Shown in pieces: positions 34,203 through 43,736 of a DNA stretch of 63,458 nucleotides. A program made the position numbers and the translations under genes. The stretch's first letter is position 1. Every line of letters starts with the position of its first letter. The DNA comes from Microbacteriaceae bacterium PS02066 (GTDB taxonomy: Bacteria; Actinomycetota; Actinomycetes; Actinomycetales; Microbacteriaceae), in the NCBI GenBank assembly GCA_029959545.1, contig JASCPH010000012.1:1-63458 (forward strand). Direction: 5' to 3'. The notes below the pieces were generated by a model that was not told the DNA's origin, searched no databases, and worked only from the letters and a program-made list of their open reading frames with translations.

Positions 34203-35432
34203 TTGCCGTCATCCTCTGCCCGCGCCGACGTCACCCGCTCGGCTGTGCTCGCCTTCATCGGCGGCAGCGGTCCCACCTCCCGCGCCGATCTCGCGCGCGA
34301 ACTCGGCGTCTCGCCCGCCCTCATCACCCAGCACACGCGTCAGCTGATCGCCGACGGGCTGCTCGCTGAACTCGACCACAGCCCGTCCAGCGGCGGTCGC
34401 CCCGCTCGCCTCCTCGGCCTGGTGGCCGACGCGGGACGCGCGATCGGCGTCAAGGTCGTCGCGGACCACATCACGGTCGTCGAGGTCGGGATCGACGGAA
34501 CCGTCGTGCGCTCGGCCACCGAGCCGTTCGACGCGGCCGCCGGGACGGCGATCACGCGCCTGGGTGAGAAGCTGCGCGCCTTCATCGGCGGGGGAGACGG
34601 CGCGCCGCTGCTGGGTATCGGCGTCGGAGTGCCGGGCAACGTCGACGAGCAGGCCGTGGGGACGGTCGACTCCACGCAGCTCGGGTGGCAGCGCGTTCCG
34701 CTCGGCGAGGCGCTGCGCCGCGAGCTCGATCTGCCGGTCCTGGTGGAGAACAACGTCAATGCGCTCGCGATCGCCGAGGCGCTGCACGGCCAGGCGCGCG
34801 GGCACGAGAACGTGCTCGTCCTCACGATCGGCACCGGTGTCGGCGCGGGACTCGTCACCGACGGTCGGGTGCTGCGCGGGCGCAGCGGGGGAGCGGGCGA
34901 GATCGGCCACGTCCCGGTCGAGGAAGACGGCCCCCTCTGCCAGTGCGGTGGACACGGATGTCTGGAAGCCCTTGTGGGTCAGGCGGCGCTCGTGCGTCGC
35001 GCGCGCGACGAGGCGCTGATCGGTCCGGATGCCGGCATCGCCGCACTACGCTCGCTCGCCGACGCAGGCGACTCAGGTGCGCAGAAGCTCTTCTCCCACG
35101 CCGGGCATCTGCTCGGACGCGTCCTGGCCGGCGTCGTGAACGTCGTCGACCCCGAGATCGTGATCCTGCTCGGCGAGGGCGTGGAGTCGTGGCGGCATTG
35201 GTCGTTCGGATTCGAGCCGGCGTTCCGTGCAGGCCTGATCCCGCGCAACCGTGCCGTGCCCGTGGCCGTCGAGACCTGGCAGGACGACCGCTGGGCCCAG
35301 GGCGCGGCGTCTCTCGTCCTCTCCACGCCGTTCGACGACCAGGGCCGCTCCGGCGAGCAGGGCAGACTCGTTCGGGAACGCCTCGCGGTCGCCCGGGCGA
35401 CCGAGCCGGGCGAGAGCGGTCAGCCGACATGA
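34203..35432 (+). CDS. ROK-family transcriptional repressor
   Basis: 409 aa. A MarR/XylR-like winged helix (about 10-65: SRADLARELGVSPALITQHT) precedes a sugar-kinase-like ROK domain with the zinc motif GEIGHVPVEEDG and CQCGGHGCLEA. ROK repressors release DNA when a sugar or sugar phosphate binds. TTG 34203 is chosen because AAAGGGG lies at proper spacing. The TGA overlaps the permease ATG (35429), so it is the first gene of the transport operon and likely its regulator, with an alpha-glucoside as inducer. Confidence 0.92.
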   Translation: MPSSSARADVTRSAVLAFIGGSGPTSRADLARELGVSPALITQHTRQLIADGLLAELDHSPSSGGRPARLLGLVADAGRAIGVKVVADHITVVEVGIDGTVVRSATEPFDAAAGTAITRLGEKLRAFIGGGDGAPLLGIGVGVPGNVDEQAVGTVDSTQLGWQRVPLGEALRRELDLPVLVENNVNALAIAEALHGQARGHENVLVLTIGTGVGAGLVTDGRVLRGRSGGAGEIGHVPVEEDGPLCQCGGHGCLEALVGQAALVRRARDEALIGPDAGIAALRSLADAGDSGAQKLFSHAGHLLGRVLAGVVNVVDPEIVILLGEGVESWRHWSFGFEPAFRAGLIPRNRAVPVAVETWQDDRWAQGAASLVLSTPFDDQGRSGEQGRLVRERLAVARATEPGESGQPT

Positions 35433-36376
35433 CTCTGACCTTCCGGCCGCTCCCCGCCGAGGAGGAGCGCGAGGCGATCGAGACTCCGCCCGTGCGCCGC
35501 CGCCGGGGGCGCGTGCGCTACGCACTCGTCGTCCTCGCGTTCCTGCTGCCCAGCGCCGTCCCGCTCGTGATGTTCACGATCTATCCGATGTTCGGGGCGT
35601 TGTGGACGAGCCTGCACGAGTGGAACCTGCTCGCCCCGATGAAGTGGGTCGGGTTCGACAACTACGTGCACCTCGCCCAGGATCCGGCCACGCAGCGCGC
35701 GTTCTTCAACACGCTCTACTACCTCGTCGGCTACTTGCCGCTGGTCTACGTCGGGGGACTGGCACTCGCGCTGGCGCTCAACGTGCGCTTGCGCGGTCGG
35801 AACATCCTGCGCGGCGTGTACTTCCTGCCCGTCGTGACGAGCTGGATCGTCGTCGCGCTCGTGTGGCGCTGGCTGCTCAACCCCTCGGTCGGCATCGTCA
35901 ACGCCGCGCTCGCGGTGTTCGGCATCGACGGCCCCGGGTGGTGGACGGATCCGGCGTGGTCGATGCCGTCGATCATCCTCGCGTCGGCGTGGAAGGACCT
36001 CGGCTTCGTGATGATCATCCTGCTCGCCGGTCTCCAGGCCATCCCGACCGAGATGTACGAGGCGGCCAAGGTGGACGGCGCAGGCCCGTGGCGGCGTCTG
36101 TTCAACGTGACGCTGCCGCTCCTGTCGCCCTCGACGTTCTTCGTCGTCGTGATCTCGCTCATCAACGGGTTCCAGGTGTTCGACCAGGTGTACGCGATGA
36201 CCGGCGGCGGTCCGGCAGGATCCAGCACCGTCGTCGTGCAGCAGATCTACGACCTGACCTTCCGATACGGGGCCGCGGGCGAAGCATCCGCGCTGTCGTG
36301 GATGCTGTTCATCCTCGTGCTCGGCGTCACCGTCGTGCAGATCGTCGGGCAGAAGAGGTGGGTGACCTATGCGTGA
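35429..36376 (+). CDS. ABC sugar transporter permease (MalF/MsmF type)
   Basis: 315 aa with six membrane segments after an arginine-rich N-terminus (RRRRGRVR). The cytoplasmic coupling EAA motif is MYEAAKVDGAGPWRRLFNVT (about 210-229). It is a carbohydrate-uptake (CUT1) permease pairing with the next gene. ATG 35429 overlaps the ROK stop; the 3' end overlaps the next ATG (36369) by 8 bp. Confidence 0.93.
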   Translation: MTLTFRPLPAEEEREAIETPPVRRRRGRVRYALVVLAFLLPSAVPLVMFTIYPMFGALWTSLHEWNLLAPMKWVGFDNYVHLAQDPATQRAFFNTLYYLVGYLPLVYVGGLALALALNVRLRGRNILRGVYFLPVVTSWIVVALVWRWLLNPSVGIVNAALAVFGIDGPGWWTDPAWSMPSIILASAWKDLGFVMIILLAGLQAIPTEMYEAAKVDGAGPWRRLFNVTLPLLSPSTFFVVVISLINGFQVFDQVYAMTGGGPAGSSTVVVQQIYDLTFRYGAAGEASALSWMLFILVLGVTVVQIVGQKRWVTYA

Positions 36377-37184
36377 GAGAACCAAACGCGGTCTGCTCAC
36401 GGCGGTGCTGATCCTCGGCGCCCTCGTGATGTTCTTCCCGTTCCTGTGGACGCTGTCCACGTCGTTCTCGCCGGGAGCGGGACTGGATGCGACGCCGAAG
36501 CTCATTCCGGACGAGCCGTCGTTCTCGGCGTACCAGACGCTGTTCGCCGAGCTGCCGTTCGCCCGGATCATCGCGAACTCGATCGGACTCGCCGTCGTCA
36601 CGGCCGTGCTGCAGCTGGTGACGAGCGCGCTCGCCGCCTACGCGTTCAGCCGTCTGCCGTTCCGCGGACGCGGCGTCGTGTTCGCGCTGTACCTGGCGAC
36701 CATGATGATCCCGATCCAAGTGCTGATCGTGCCGCTGTTCGTTCAGATGCGCGATCTCGGGCTCGTCGACACGTATCTCGGCGTGCTGCTCCCAGGCGTC
36801 GCGAGTGCGTTCGGCGTCTTCCTCCTGCGTCAGGCGATGAACGGCGTGCCGCGCGAGCTCGACGAGGCGGCGACGCTGGACGGCGCGGGGCACTTCCGCA
36901 TCTTCGGCACGGTGGTGCTGCCGCTCGTGGGGCCCACCCTGGCCACGCTCGCGGTGTTCTCGTTCATGAACAGCTGGAACAGCTTCCTGTGGCCGCTCAT
37001 CATCCTGCGCTCGGCTGAGCTGAAGACCCTGCCGCTCGCGCTCGCCGGACTCCAGGGCCAATACACCACCCAGTGGGACGTAATGATGGCCGGTTCCGTC
37101 GTCAGCATCCTCCCCATGCTCGCCATCTATCTGTTCGCCCAGCGCTACGTCATCCAGGGCGTCGCGTCCAGCGGCATCAAGTGA
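36369..37184 (+). CDS. ABC sugar transporter permease (MalG/MsmG type)
   Basis: 271 aa with six membrane segments. The EAA coupling motif is ELDEAATLDGAGHFRIFGTV (about 162-181). It is the second CUT1 permease subunit. There is no ATPase gene in the operon; actinobacterial CUT1 systems commonly share an MsiK-type ATPase encoded elsewhere, which is the likely case here. Confidence 0.93.
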   Translation: MRERTKRGLLTAVLILGALVMFFPFLWTLSTSFSPGAGLDATPKLIPDEPSFSAYQTLFAELPFARIIANSIGLAVVTAVLQLVTSALAAYAFSRLPFRGRGVVFALYLATMMIPIQVLIVPLFVQMRDLGLVDTYLGVLLPGVASAFGVFLLRQAMNGVPRELDEAATLDGAGHFRIFGTVVLPLVGPTLATLAVFSFMNSWNSFLWPLIILRSAELKTLPLALAGLQGQYTTQWDVMMAGSVVSILPMLAIYLFAQRYVIQGVASSGIK

Positions 37185-37227
37185 CCCGCACCACTCCCAC
37201 CCGCATCCATATCGAAGGAGATATCGC

Positions 37228-38472
37228 ATGAACCGCACAGCACCCCTCGCCGGGATCGGCGTCCTCGCCGTCGCCGGCCTCGCCCTGGCCGGATGCTCCG
37301 GCTCGACGACGCCGTCGGACGGCGGAGCCGTGACCATCACGTACACCAACTTCATCTCGGCCGGTGGCAACGAAGACAACCTGCAGAAGATCGTCGACGC
37401 GTTCGAGGCGGAGAACACCGGCATCACGGTCGAGGTCACGACGCTGCCCTACGCCGACTATTTCACGGCGCTGCAGACCGATCTCGCGGGCGGGACGTCG
37501 TCGGACGTGTTCGACATCGAGTTCGCGAACTACGCCGCCTACCAGCAGAGCGGGGTCCTCGCGCCGCTCGAGGGCGTCGACACGAGCGCCTACCAGACCT
37601 CGCTCGCCGACGCGTACGCCACCGACGGCACGCAGTACGCACTGCCCAGCTCGTTCTCCAACGTCGTGCTGTTCTACAACACCGACCTCTTCGATGCGGC
37701 CGGCTTGGAATACCCGACGTCGGACTGGACGTGGGCGGACGAGAAGGCCGCCGCCGAGAAGCTCACCGACACTGCCGCCGGCGTGTGGGGGGACTACCAG
37801 CCCATCTCGTACCACGAGTTCTACAAGGCGGTGGCTCAGGCGGGCGGCCAGTTCCTGACCGCCGACGGCAAGCTCGGATTCAACAGCCCCGAGGGGATCG
37901 CGGCAGCCGAATGGCTCGTCGGCAAGAGCGGCACGACGATGCCGACCGCCGAGCAAGGCGCGGGCACCCCCGACTTCGACAGCGGCCTGTTCGCGGGCGG
38001 CAAGCTCGCGATGTGGCACAGCGGCATCTGGATGTTCGGCACGCTCGCCGACGCCTCGATCGGGTGGGACATCGCGGTCGAGCCCGGCGACATGCAGCAC
38101 GCGAGCGCGCTGTTCTCCAACGCGGTCGCCGTCTCGGCCGGCACGAAGAACAAGGAAGCGGCGACGAAGTTCGCCGAGTTCCTGACGAGTTCGAAGACCA
38201 CGGTCGACACGCGCTTGGAGGCTGGATGGGAACTCCCGCCGATCGCCGACGAGACCGCGCTGTCGGCCTACCTCGACGTCACGCCGCCGACCAACCGACA
38301 GGCCGTGTTCGACTCGCTCGAAGAGGTCGCCCTCGCGCCCTCGATCGGCGACGGCCAGGCGGAGATGCAGGACATCGTCACCGAAGAGCTGACCGAGGCG
38401 GCCGCAGGCCGCAAGACGGTCGAGCAGGCGCTCTCCGACGCCGAGAGCCGCATCGCACCGCTGCTCGGCTGA
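37228..38472 (+). CDS. ABC transporter sugar-binding lipoprotein
   Basis: 414 aa. The signal sequence ends in the lipobox LALAGCSGS with lipidated C23. The rest is a type-1 extracellular solute-binding protein (family of maltose and oligosaccharide binding proteins) with blocks DIEFANYAAYQQ and LPSSFSNVVLFYN. AAGGAG sits just before ATG 37228. A 10 bp hairpin follows the gene, which can protect its mRNA. The ligand is probably an alpha-linked gluco-oligosaccharide, from the two downstream enzymes. Confidence 0.93.
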   Translation: MNRTAPLAGIGVLAVAGLALAGCSGSTTPSDGGAVTITYTNFISAGGNEDNLQKIVDAFEAENTGITVEVTTLPYADYFTALQTDLAGGTSSDVFDIEFANYAAYQQSGVLAPLEGVDTSAYQTSLADAYATDGTQYALPSSFSNVVLFYNTDLFDAAGLEYPTSDWTWADEKAAAEKLTDTAAGVWGDYQPISYHEFYKAVAQAGGQFLTADGKLGFNSPEGIAAAEWLVGKSGTTMPTAEQGAGTPDFDSGLFAGGKLAMWHSGIWMFGTLADASIGWDIAVEPGDMQHASALFSNAVAVSAGTKNKEAATKFAEFLTSSKTTVDTRLEAGWELPPIADETALSAYLDVTPPTNRQAVFDSLEEVALAPSIGDGQAEMQDIVTEELTEAAAGRKTVEQALSDAESRIAPLLG

Positions 38473-38483
38473 CACCCGCCCTC

Positions 38484-38514
38484 TGACCGGGGGTGCAACC
38501 AGCGCCCCCGGTCA
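38484..38514 (+). terminator. intra-operon stem-loop after the binding-protein gene
   Basis: TGACCGGGGG (38484-38493) pairs perfectly with CCCCCGGTCA (38505-38514) around an 11 nt loop, with no following T run. In ABC operons such hairpins stabilise the abundant binding-protein message and partly reduce read-through into later genes. That role is inferred. Confidence 0.65.
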
Positions 38515-38538
38515 CCGCGACTTCCAGGGAACGGACCC

Positions 38539-39663
38539 ATGACCACGACACCCCGCGTCGACCTCGGCGCGCTCCTCGACCGCTCTCGCGCCGTCATCAC
38601 CTCGCTCCAGGAGCCCAACGGCGCGTACCCCGCCTCACCGTCGTTCTCGGCGTACCGCGGATACTGCTGGTTCCGCGACGGATCGTTCATCGCCGACGGC
38701 GCGTCGGCGGCCGGCGAAGTGGCCTCCGCATCCGCGTTCCACGACTGGTGCGCGATGGTCGTGAACCTGCACGCCGACCGCATCCGCGACATCATCGAGG
38801 CGGCCGATGCCGGTACACCGCTCCCGGACGAGCACATGCTGCCCGCGCGCTTCACGTTCGACGGTGAGTTCGGCGCGGACGACTGGTGGGATTTCCAGCT
38901 CGACGGCTACGGCACGTGGCTGTGGGCCGCCGCCGCGCACGCCGAACGTCACGCGATCGATCCCGGGCGGTGGGCCGATGCCGCCGCGCTCACGGTCGAG
39001 TACCTTCTCAGCTCCTGGGAGCGCCCCTGCTACGACTGGTGGGAGGAGCACGACGAGGCTGTGCACGGCTCGACGCTCGGATGCATCGCGGCCGGTCTGC
39101 GCGCCGCCGCCGGCTCGGGCCTGGTGACCGGCGAGCGCGCCGAGCGCGCCCGCGCGGGAGCCGAGGATGTGACCGCGCGCATCGAGCGCGACGCCGTGGT
39201 CGACGGGCACCTCGTCAAGTGGATCGGTTCCAATGCCGTGGACGGCAGCCTCAGCTCGCTCATCGCCCCCCTCGGGGTCGTCGATCCGTCCTCGCCGCTC
39301 GCGGCGGCCACACTGCGCGCGGTGTCGGATCAGCTCGAGGTCGACGGCGGCGTGTACCGCTTCCGCGCTGACACCTTCTTCGGCGGCGGCCGCTGGCCGC
39401 TGCTGTCGTGCTTCCTCGGCCTCGCCTACGCGGCGGTCGGAGATCGCGCCGAGGCGCGGCGCCTGCTGGAGTGGGCGGCGTCCACTGCCGACGATGCCGG
39501 GATGCTGCCCGAGCAGGTCGACGGGCACCTCCTCGCGCCCCGATTCCGCCAGGAGTGGATCGACCGGTGGGGGCCGGTCGCGACGCCGCTGCTGTGGAGC
39601 CATGCCATGGTGCTGCGCCTCGCCGCGGAGCTCGGGCTCGACCGCGCGGAGCTCGCGGCATGA
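38539..39663 (+). CDS. glycoside hydrolase family 15 protein (glucoamylase/isomaltose glucohydrolase-like)
   Basis: 374 aa (alpha/alpha)6-barrel protein. Family blocks are GAYPASPSFSAYRGYCWFRD near the start, DGYGTWLWA in the middle, WWEEHDEAVHGST with the acid-type Glu pair, and a late MLPEQV. It is single-domain and shorter than fungal glucoamylase. Isomaltose glucohydrolases of actinobacteria have this size and lie beside sugar ABC genes, so an intracellular exo-alpha-glucosidase of imported oligosaccharide is the best guess. No signal peptide. It overlaps the GH31 start (39660). Confidence 0.82.
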   Translation: MTTTPRVDLGALLDRSRAVITSLQEPNGAYPASPSFSAYRGYCWFRDGSFIADGASAAGEVASASAFHDWCAMVVNLHADRIRDIIEAADAGTPLPDEHMLPARFTFDGEFGADDWWDFQLDGYGTWLWAAAAHAERHAIDPGRWADAAALTVEYLLSSWERPCYDWWEEHDEAVHGSTLGCIAAGLRAAAGSGLVTGERAERARAGAEDVTARIERDAVVDGHLVKWIGSNAVDGSLSSLIAPLGVVDPSSPLAAATLRAVSDQLEVDGGVYRFRADTFFGGGRWPLLSCFLGLAYAAVGDRAEARRLLEWAASTADDAGMLPEQVDGHLLAPRFRQEWIDRWGPVATPLLWSHAMVLRLAAELGLDRAELAA

Positions 39664-41903
39664 TCCGCCACCGCCCGTCCGGCTCGGGGCATCCGTACTC
39701 CGATGACACAGAGCAGCGCAGTCCGGTCCAGCCGGTCGCGGGGGAGACTCTCCGGCTCGGTGTGCGCACGTCCGGCGACATCGAGGACGTGATCCTCGAG
39801 CTGCACGTCGACGGCGAGTACACCCGCTCGATGCCGCTCACGCGCGTCGCGCGCTCGTCCCGCGGTCAGGCCGTCGACGGCGGGCATCTCGCGTCGGCGC
39901 AGGCGCGGACGGCTCGCGCGGCCGGGGGGTGGCAGGTCGAGCTCGATGCCCCGGCTGCACATACCAGGCTGCGCTACCGATTCACCGCCACCGGGGCGGA
40001 CGGCCGCATCCAGCGCACGCGGTGGTTCGAGACCCGCGTCGCCGGATGGCGCCCCGCCCCCGCGGGCACACTCGCCATCGAGGGGTCCGCGGTCGCGATG
40101 CACGAGGGGATCGAGGTCCTCGATGACGGCGTGCGCGTCCACCGCGTGCGCTTCGGGCTCCCGCTCGAACCCGGCGAGCACGTCACCGGGTTCGGTGAGC
40201 GCTATGACGCGCTCGATCATCGCGGCACGCGCCTGGACTCGGTCGTGTTCGAGCAGTACAAGAGCCAGGGCGCCCACCGGCGCACGTACCTGCCGATGCC
40301 CTTCGCGCATGTCGTGGGCGGGCGGGGCTGGGGGTTCCACGTGCGTACGTCGCGTCGCGTGTGGTTCGACATCGGCGAGGCGTCACCGGAGCGTCTGTTT
40401 GTCGAGGCCGAGGTGGATGCCGCCTCCACCGACCGCGGGGTGCTCTCGCTCGCGCTGTATGCGGGCACGCCCACCGAGGTGCTCGACGCGTTCCTCGGCG
40501 AGACCGGGCGTCCCCGCGCCCTGCCCGACTGGGTCTTCGGGCTCTGGGCCAGCGGCAACGAGTGGAACACGCAGTCCGAGGTCGAGCGGCAGATGGCTCT
40601 TCACCGCGAGCACGGTGTCCCGGTGCGCAACGTGGTGATCGAGGCGTGGAGCGACGAGAAGAGCTTCACGATCTTCCGCGACGCCGAATACCGGGTGCGC
40701 GAGGACGGCGGCCCGATGCGTCTGACCGACTTCACGTTCCCGGCCGAGGGCGCATGGCCCGACCCCAAGGGCATGGTCGACGCGCTGCACGCGCACGACG
40801 TGCGCGTGCACCTGTGGCAGATCCCGCTGCTCAAGCTCCGCCCGCATCCGACCGGGCAGGCCGCCGCCGACGCGCGCGCCGCGCTCGCGCAGGACGTGCT
40901 GATCCGCGAGACCGCGCCGGATGGGACGTTGCGTCCGTATCGCAATCGTGGGTGGTGGTTCCCGCTCTCCCTCATGCCCGACCTCACCGACGAGCGTGCC
41001 GCGGACTGGTGGACCGAGAAGCGTCGGTACCTGGTAGAGGAGGTGGGGATCGACGGCTTCAAGACCGACGGCGGCGAGCACGCGTGGGGTGAGGACCTCG
41101 TATACCTCGACGGTTCGTCGGGCGACGCATCGAACAACCGCTTCCCCGTGGCGTACGCCGCGGCTTACGGCCGGCTCCTGGAGTCGGCGGGCAAGGCGCC
41201 CGTGACGTTCAGCCGCGCCGGCTTCACCGGCTCCGCGGCGCACGGTGCATTCTGGGCGGGCGACGAGAACTCCACGTGGGAGGCGTTCCGCTGGTCGATG
41301 CTGGCGGGGTTGTCGGCCGCGTCGTGCGGGATCGTCTACTGGGGGTGGGACATCGCCGGCTTCTCCGGGCCGATTCCCGATGCCGAGCTCTACGTGCGGG
41401 CGATGGCGGCGAGCGTGTTCGTGCCGATCATGCAATACCACTCGGAGTTCAACCACCACAAACTGCCCTCCAACGACCGCACGCCGTGGAACATCGCCGA
41501 GCGCACGGGGGACGCCGACGTGATCGCCGAGGTGCGCGGGCTCGTCGAGCTGCGCGAACGCCTGATCCCGTACCTGACCGCATCCGCCGCATCCACCGTC
41601 GACACGTCGGTGCCGCTCATGCGACCGCTGTACTTCGACCACCCCGCCGATCCGCGGGTGTGGGAGCATCCGCTGCAATGGATGCTGGGGCTCGACCTGC
41701 TCGTCGCCCCGGTGCTCGAGGCCGGCGCGACGGAATGGGACGTCTACCTTCCCGCGGGAGAGTGGATCGAGGCTCGAACGGGGGAGGCGACTGAGGGGGG
41801 TCGAGTGGTCACGGCCGACGTGTCGTCGCGCACCTCCGTTCCGCTCTTCGTCCGCGCTGCCGCGTGGCCCGCACTGTCGGCGGTTCTCACGGGGCAGGGT
41901 TGA
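39660..41903 (+). CDS. glycoside hydrolase family 31 alpha-glucosidase-like enzyme
   Basis: 747 aa. N-terminal beta-sandwich (about 1-270), then the catalytic TIM barrel: LPDWVFGLWASGNEWNTQSE at its start, nucleophile Asp in GFKTDGGEHAWG, and the acid/base Asp in FWAGDENSTW. C-terminal beta-domains follow (YLPAGEWIEA). GH31 enzymes release alpha-glucose or alpha-xylose with retention. No signal peptide is seen, so it acts on transported sugar. ATG 39660 overlaps the GH15 stop, which supports cooperative breakdown of one oligosaccharide. Confidence 0.92.
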   Translation: MIRHRPSGSGHPYSDDTEQRSPVQPVAGETLRLGVRTSGDIEDVILELHVDGEYTRSMPLTRVARSSRGQAVDGGHLASAQARTARAAGGWQVELDAPAAHTRLRYRFTATGADGRIQRTRWFETRVAGWRPAPAGTLAIEGSAVAMHEGIEVLDDGVRVHRVRFGLPLEPGEHVTGFGERYDALDHRGTRLDSVVFEQYKSQGAHRRTYLPMPFAHVVGGRGWGFHVRTSRRVWFDIGEASPERLFVEAEVDAASTDRGVLSLALYAGTPTEVLDAFLGETGRPRALPDWVFGLWASGNEWNTQSEVERQMALHREHGVPVRNVVIEAWSDEKSFTIFRDAEYRVREDGGPMRLTDFTFPAEGAWPDPKGMVDALHAHDVRVHLWQIPLLKLRPHPTGQAAADARAALAQDVLIRETAPDGTLRPYRNRGWWFPLSLMPDLTDERAADWWTEKRRYLVEEVGIDGFKTDGGEHAWGEDLVYLDGSSGDASNNRFPVAYAAAYGRLLESAGKAPVTFSRAGFTGSAAHGAFWAGDENSTWEAFRWSMLAGLSAASCGIVYWGWDIAGFSGPIPDAELYVRAMAASVFVPIMQYHSEFNHHKLPSNDRTPWNIAERTGDADVIAEVRGLVELRERLIPYLTASAASTVDTSVPLMRPLYFDHPADPRVWEHPLQWMLGLDLLVAPVLEAGATEWDVYLPAGEWIEARTGEATEGGRVVTADVSSRTSVPLFVRAAAWPALSAVLTGQG

Positions 41904-42017
41904 CTCACGGGGGACGGGCGTCGGCGAGGTCGGCGGACTCAGGTTCTCGGGTTCACCCCTAGCGAGGACCGGTGAGGGCGCCGCGCAGGCTGATGGACGC
42001 AGCACCGCCTCTCGTCG

Positions 42018-43001
42018 TCACGGCCGCAGCGACGCGACGAAGTCGAGCTTGTCCAGCACCGGGTCCGGCAGGACGAAGGGGTAGAAGTCGGTCTTGCCCA
42101 TCGAGCGGTTGATCATGTTGAGCGCGGTGGCCAGCGGCATCCAGACCCCCGTCACGACATCGCGGAACGTGGCGAACGCGTCGACTCCCGGGAACGTGGC
42201 GATGCCGTACTGGTCGGCGGTCTCGAGCGTGTCGGTGATGTGCAGGAAGTGGGCCCACGTCTCTGCGAAGTCCTCGTACGGATGCATGGTCGCGTACGTC
42301 GAGATGTAGCGCGCCTGCCAGTCGGCCGGCGGCCCCTCGGAGTAGTGGCGGTCGATCTCGGCCTGGTAGTCGGCGCGCTCATCGCCGAACAGCGCGCGAG
42401 CCTCGGCGATGCGGTCCGTGTTCTCCACGAGCAGCCACTCGACGTAGTGCCCGACCTCATGACGGAAGTGACCGAGCATGGTGCGGTAGGGCTCCCCCAA
42501 CTGCTTCTGCAGCTTCACGCGGTACGCGTCGTCGCTCTCTGCCAGATCGATCGTGATGACGCCCGCATCATGGCCGATGACGACGTTCTCCTGCACGCTC
42601 GAGAGCAGATCGAAGCACAGTCCTCTCTCGGGGTCCTCGGCTTTGCCGACCACCGCGAACCCGAGCCGGTCGAGTTCGAAGAGCAGCCATCTCTTGGCTC
42701 GTTCCGCGACCGGATACTGGGACAGCCCTTCGAGGTCGGCGTCGTTGGGCCGCACGCGGGTGAGCTCGCACGCGGAGCACTGACCTCCTTCGAGCGAGGT
42801 CAGCCACGTGCAGCCTGACAGGTCGAGGTTTCGGCACACGTGCCACACCGCCCCTGACCGATCCACGTACCGACCCGCGCCGTCGACCGGGACGATCTCG
42901 CGCTCCGCGCGGGAGAAGCCGAGCGGGGTGCCGCACGACGTGCAGACGGAGTTCTCGAAGTGCAGGGCGTTCCCGCACACGCGGCATCGGAAGGTCTTCA
43001 C
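42018..43001 (-). CDS. putative zinc-binding metallopeptidase with N-terminal zinc ribbon
   Basis: 327 aa. The N-terminus is a zinc ribbon (CRVCGN, CTSCGTPL, residues 6-26) with a second Cys set (VCRNLDLSGC, CSAC, about 55-78). The catalytic HEVGH lies in FRHEVGHYVEWLL, with a later acidic helix EDFAETWAHFLH. This matches the family annotated as putative zinc-binding peptidases in actinobacteria and proteobacteria. There is no signal peptide, so the protein is cytoplasmic. Substrate unknown. Confidence 0.85.
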   Translation of the reverse strand: MKTFRCRVCGNALHFENSVCTSCGTPLGFSRAEREIVPVDGAGRYVDRSGAVWHVCRNLDLSGCTWLTSLEGGQCSACELTRVRPNDADLEGLSQYPVAERAKRWLLFELDRLGFAVVGKAEDPERGLCFDLLSSVQENVVIGHDAGVITIDLAESDDAYRVKLQKQLGEPYRTMLGHFRHEVGHYVEWLLVENTDRIAEARALFGDERADYQAEIDRHYSEGPPADWQARYISTYATMHPYEDFAETWAHFLHITDTLETADQYGIATFPGVDAFATFRDVVTGVWMPLATALNMINRSMGKTDFYPFVLPDPVLDKLDFVASLRP

Positions 43002-43115
43002 CCGGCAAGGGTGACAGAACGGTTCGGTCGCCGGCGCGGGCTTGCGCTTCGCACGTGCGCGGTCGCGTAGCCCCGCGCTCTCGTGGACTCACCCTCGTGG
43101 CGACGCCCGACGCTT

Positions 43116-43736
43116 CTATCGCAGGATGCCGGTGTCACGTCCGACGGCGACGGCGGCCGTGCGCGAGGAGACGCCGAGCTTCGTGTAGATGTGCACGAGG
43201 TGCGATTTCACGGTCGCGTCGCTGATGTGCAGCCGCTCGGCGATCTCGTTGTTCGTCGCGCCGGCCGCGACGAACCGCAGCACTTCCGTCTCGCGGACGC
43301 TCAGGCTGCTCTGCGGGGCCCTCATGCGCGCGAACAGCCGCCCCGCGATCGCCGGGGCGAGTGCCGTCTCGCCTGCCGCGGCGGCGCGGATAGCGGCGAT
43401 GAGCTCCTCCGGCGGGGAGTCCTTGAGCAGATAGCCGCTGGCTCCTGCCTCCACCGCTCCGAGGATGTCACCGTCGGTGTCATAGTTCGTGAGCACCAGC
43501 ACCGCCGGCGCCTCTTCGAACCCTCGGATGGTGCGGGTCGCGTCGGCCCCGCTCTGCGACGTGCCGAACTGCAGGTCCATCAGCACGACATGCGGTGCCC
43601 GCTCGATCACGAGGTCGATGGCCTCGGTCGGGGTCGCCGCCTCGCCGACGACGTCGAGATCCGGCTCGCCCGCGAGCATCGCTCGCAAACCCGTGCGCAC
43701 GACCGGGTGGTCATCGGCGAGCAGGATCCGGATCAT
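43116..43736 (-). CDS. NarL/LuxR-type response regulator
   Basis: 206 aa. The receiver domain has the acidic pair DD (8-9) and phospho-acceptor D54 (VLMDLQFG). The LuxR helix-turn-helix at about 142-195 contains SVRETEVLRFVAAGATNNEI. The start ATG (complement of 43734-43736) overlaps the kinase stop, so the two genes form one unit. The divergent ABC pair at 45077-46878 is the probable target. Confidence 0.94.
   Translation of the reverse strand: MIRILLADDHPVVRTGLRAMLAGEPDLDVVGEAATPTEAIDLVIERAPHVVLMDLQFGTSQSGADATRTIRGFEEAPAVLVLTNYDTDGDILGAVEAGASGYLLKDSPPEELIAAIRAAAAGETALAPAIAGRLFARMRAPQSSLSVRETEVLRFVAAGATNNEIAERLHISDATVKSHLVHIYTKLGVSSRTAAVAVGRDTGILR

Noticed and set aside
35420..36601. 393-codon open frame antisense to the permease genes
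   Set aside because: Shadow of the + strand genes in high-GC DNA; His/Arg/Asp-rich without domains.
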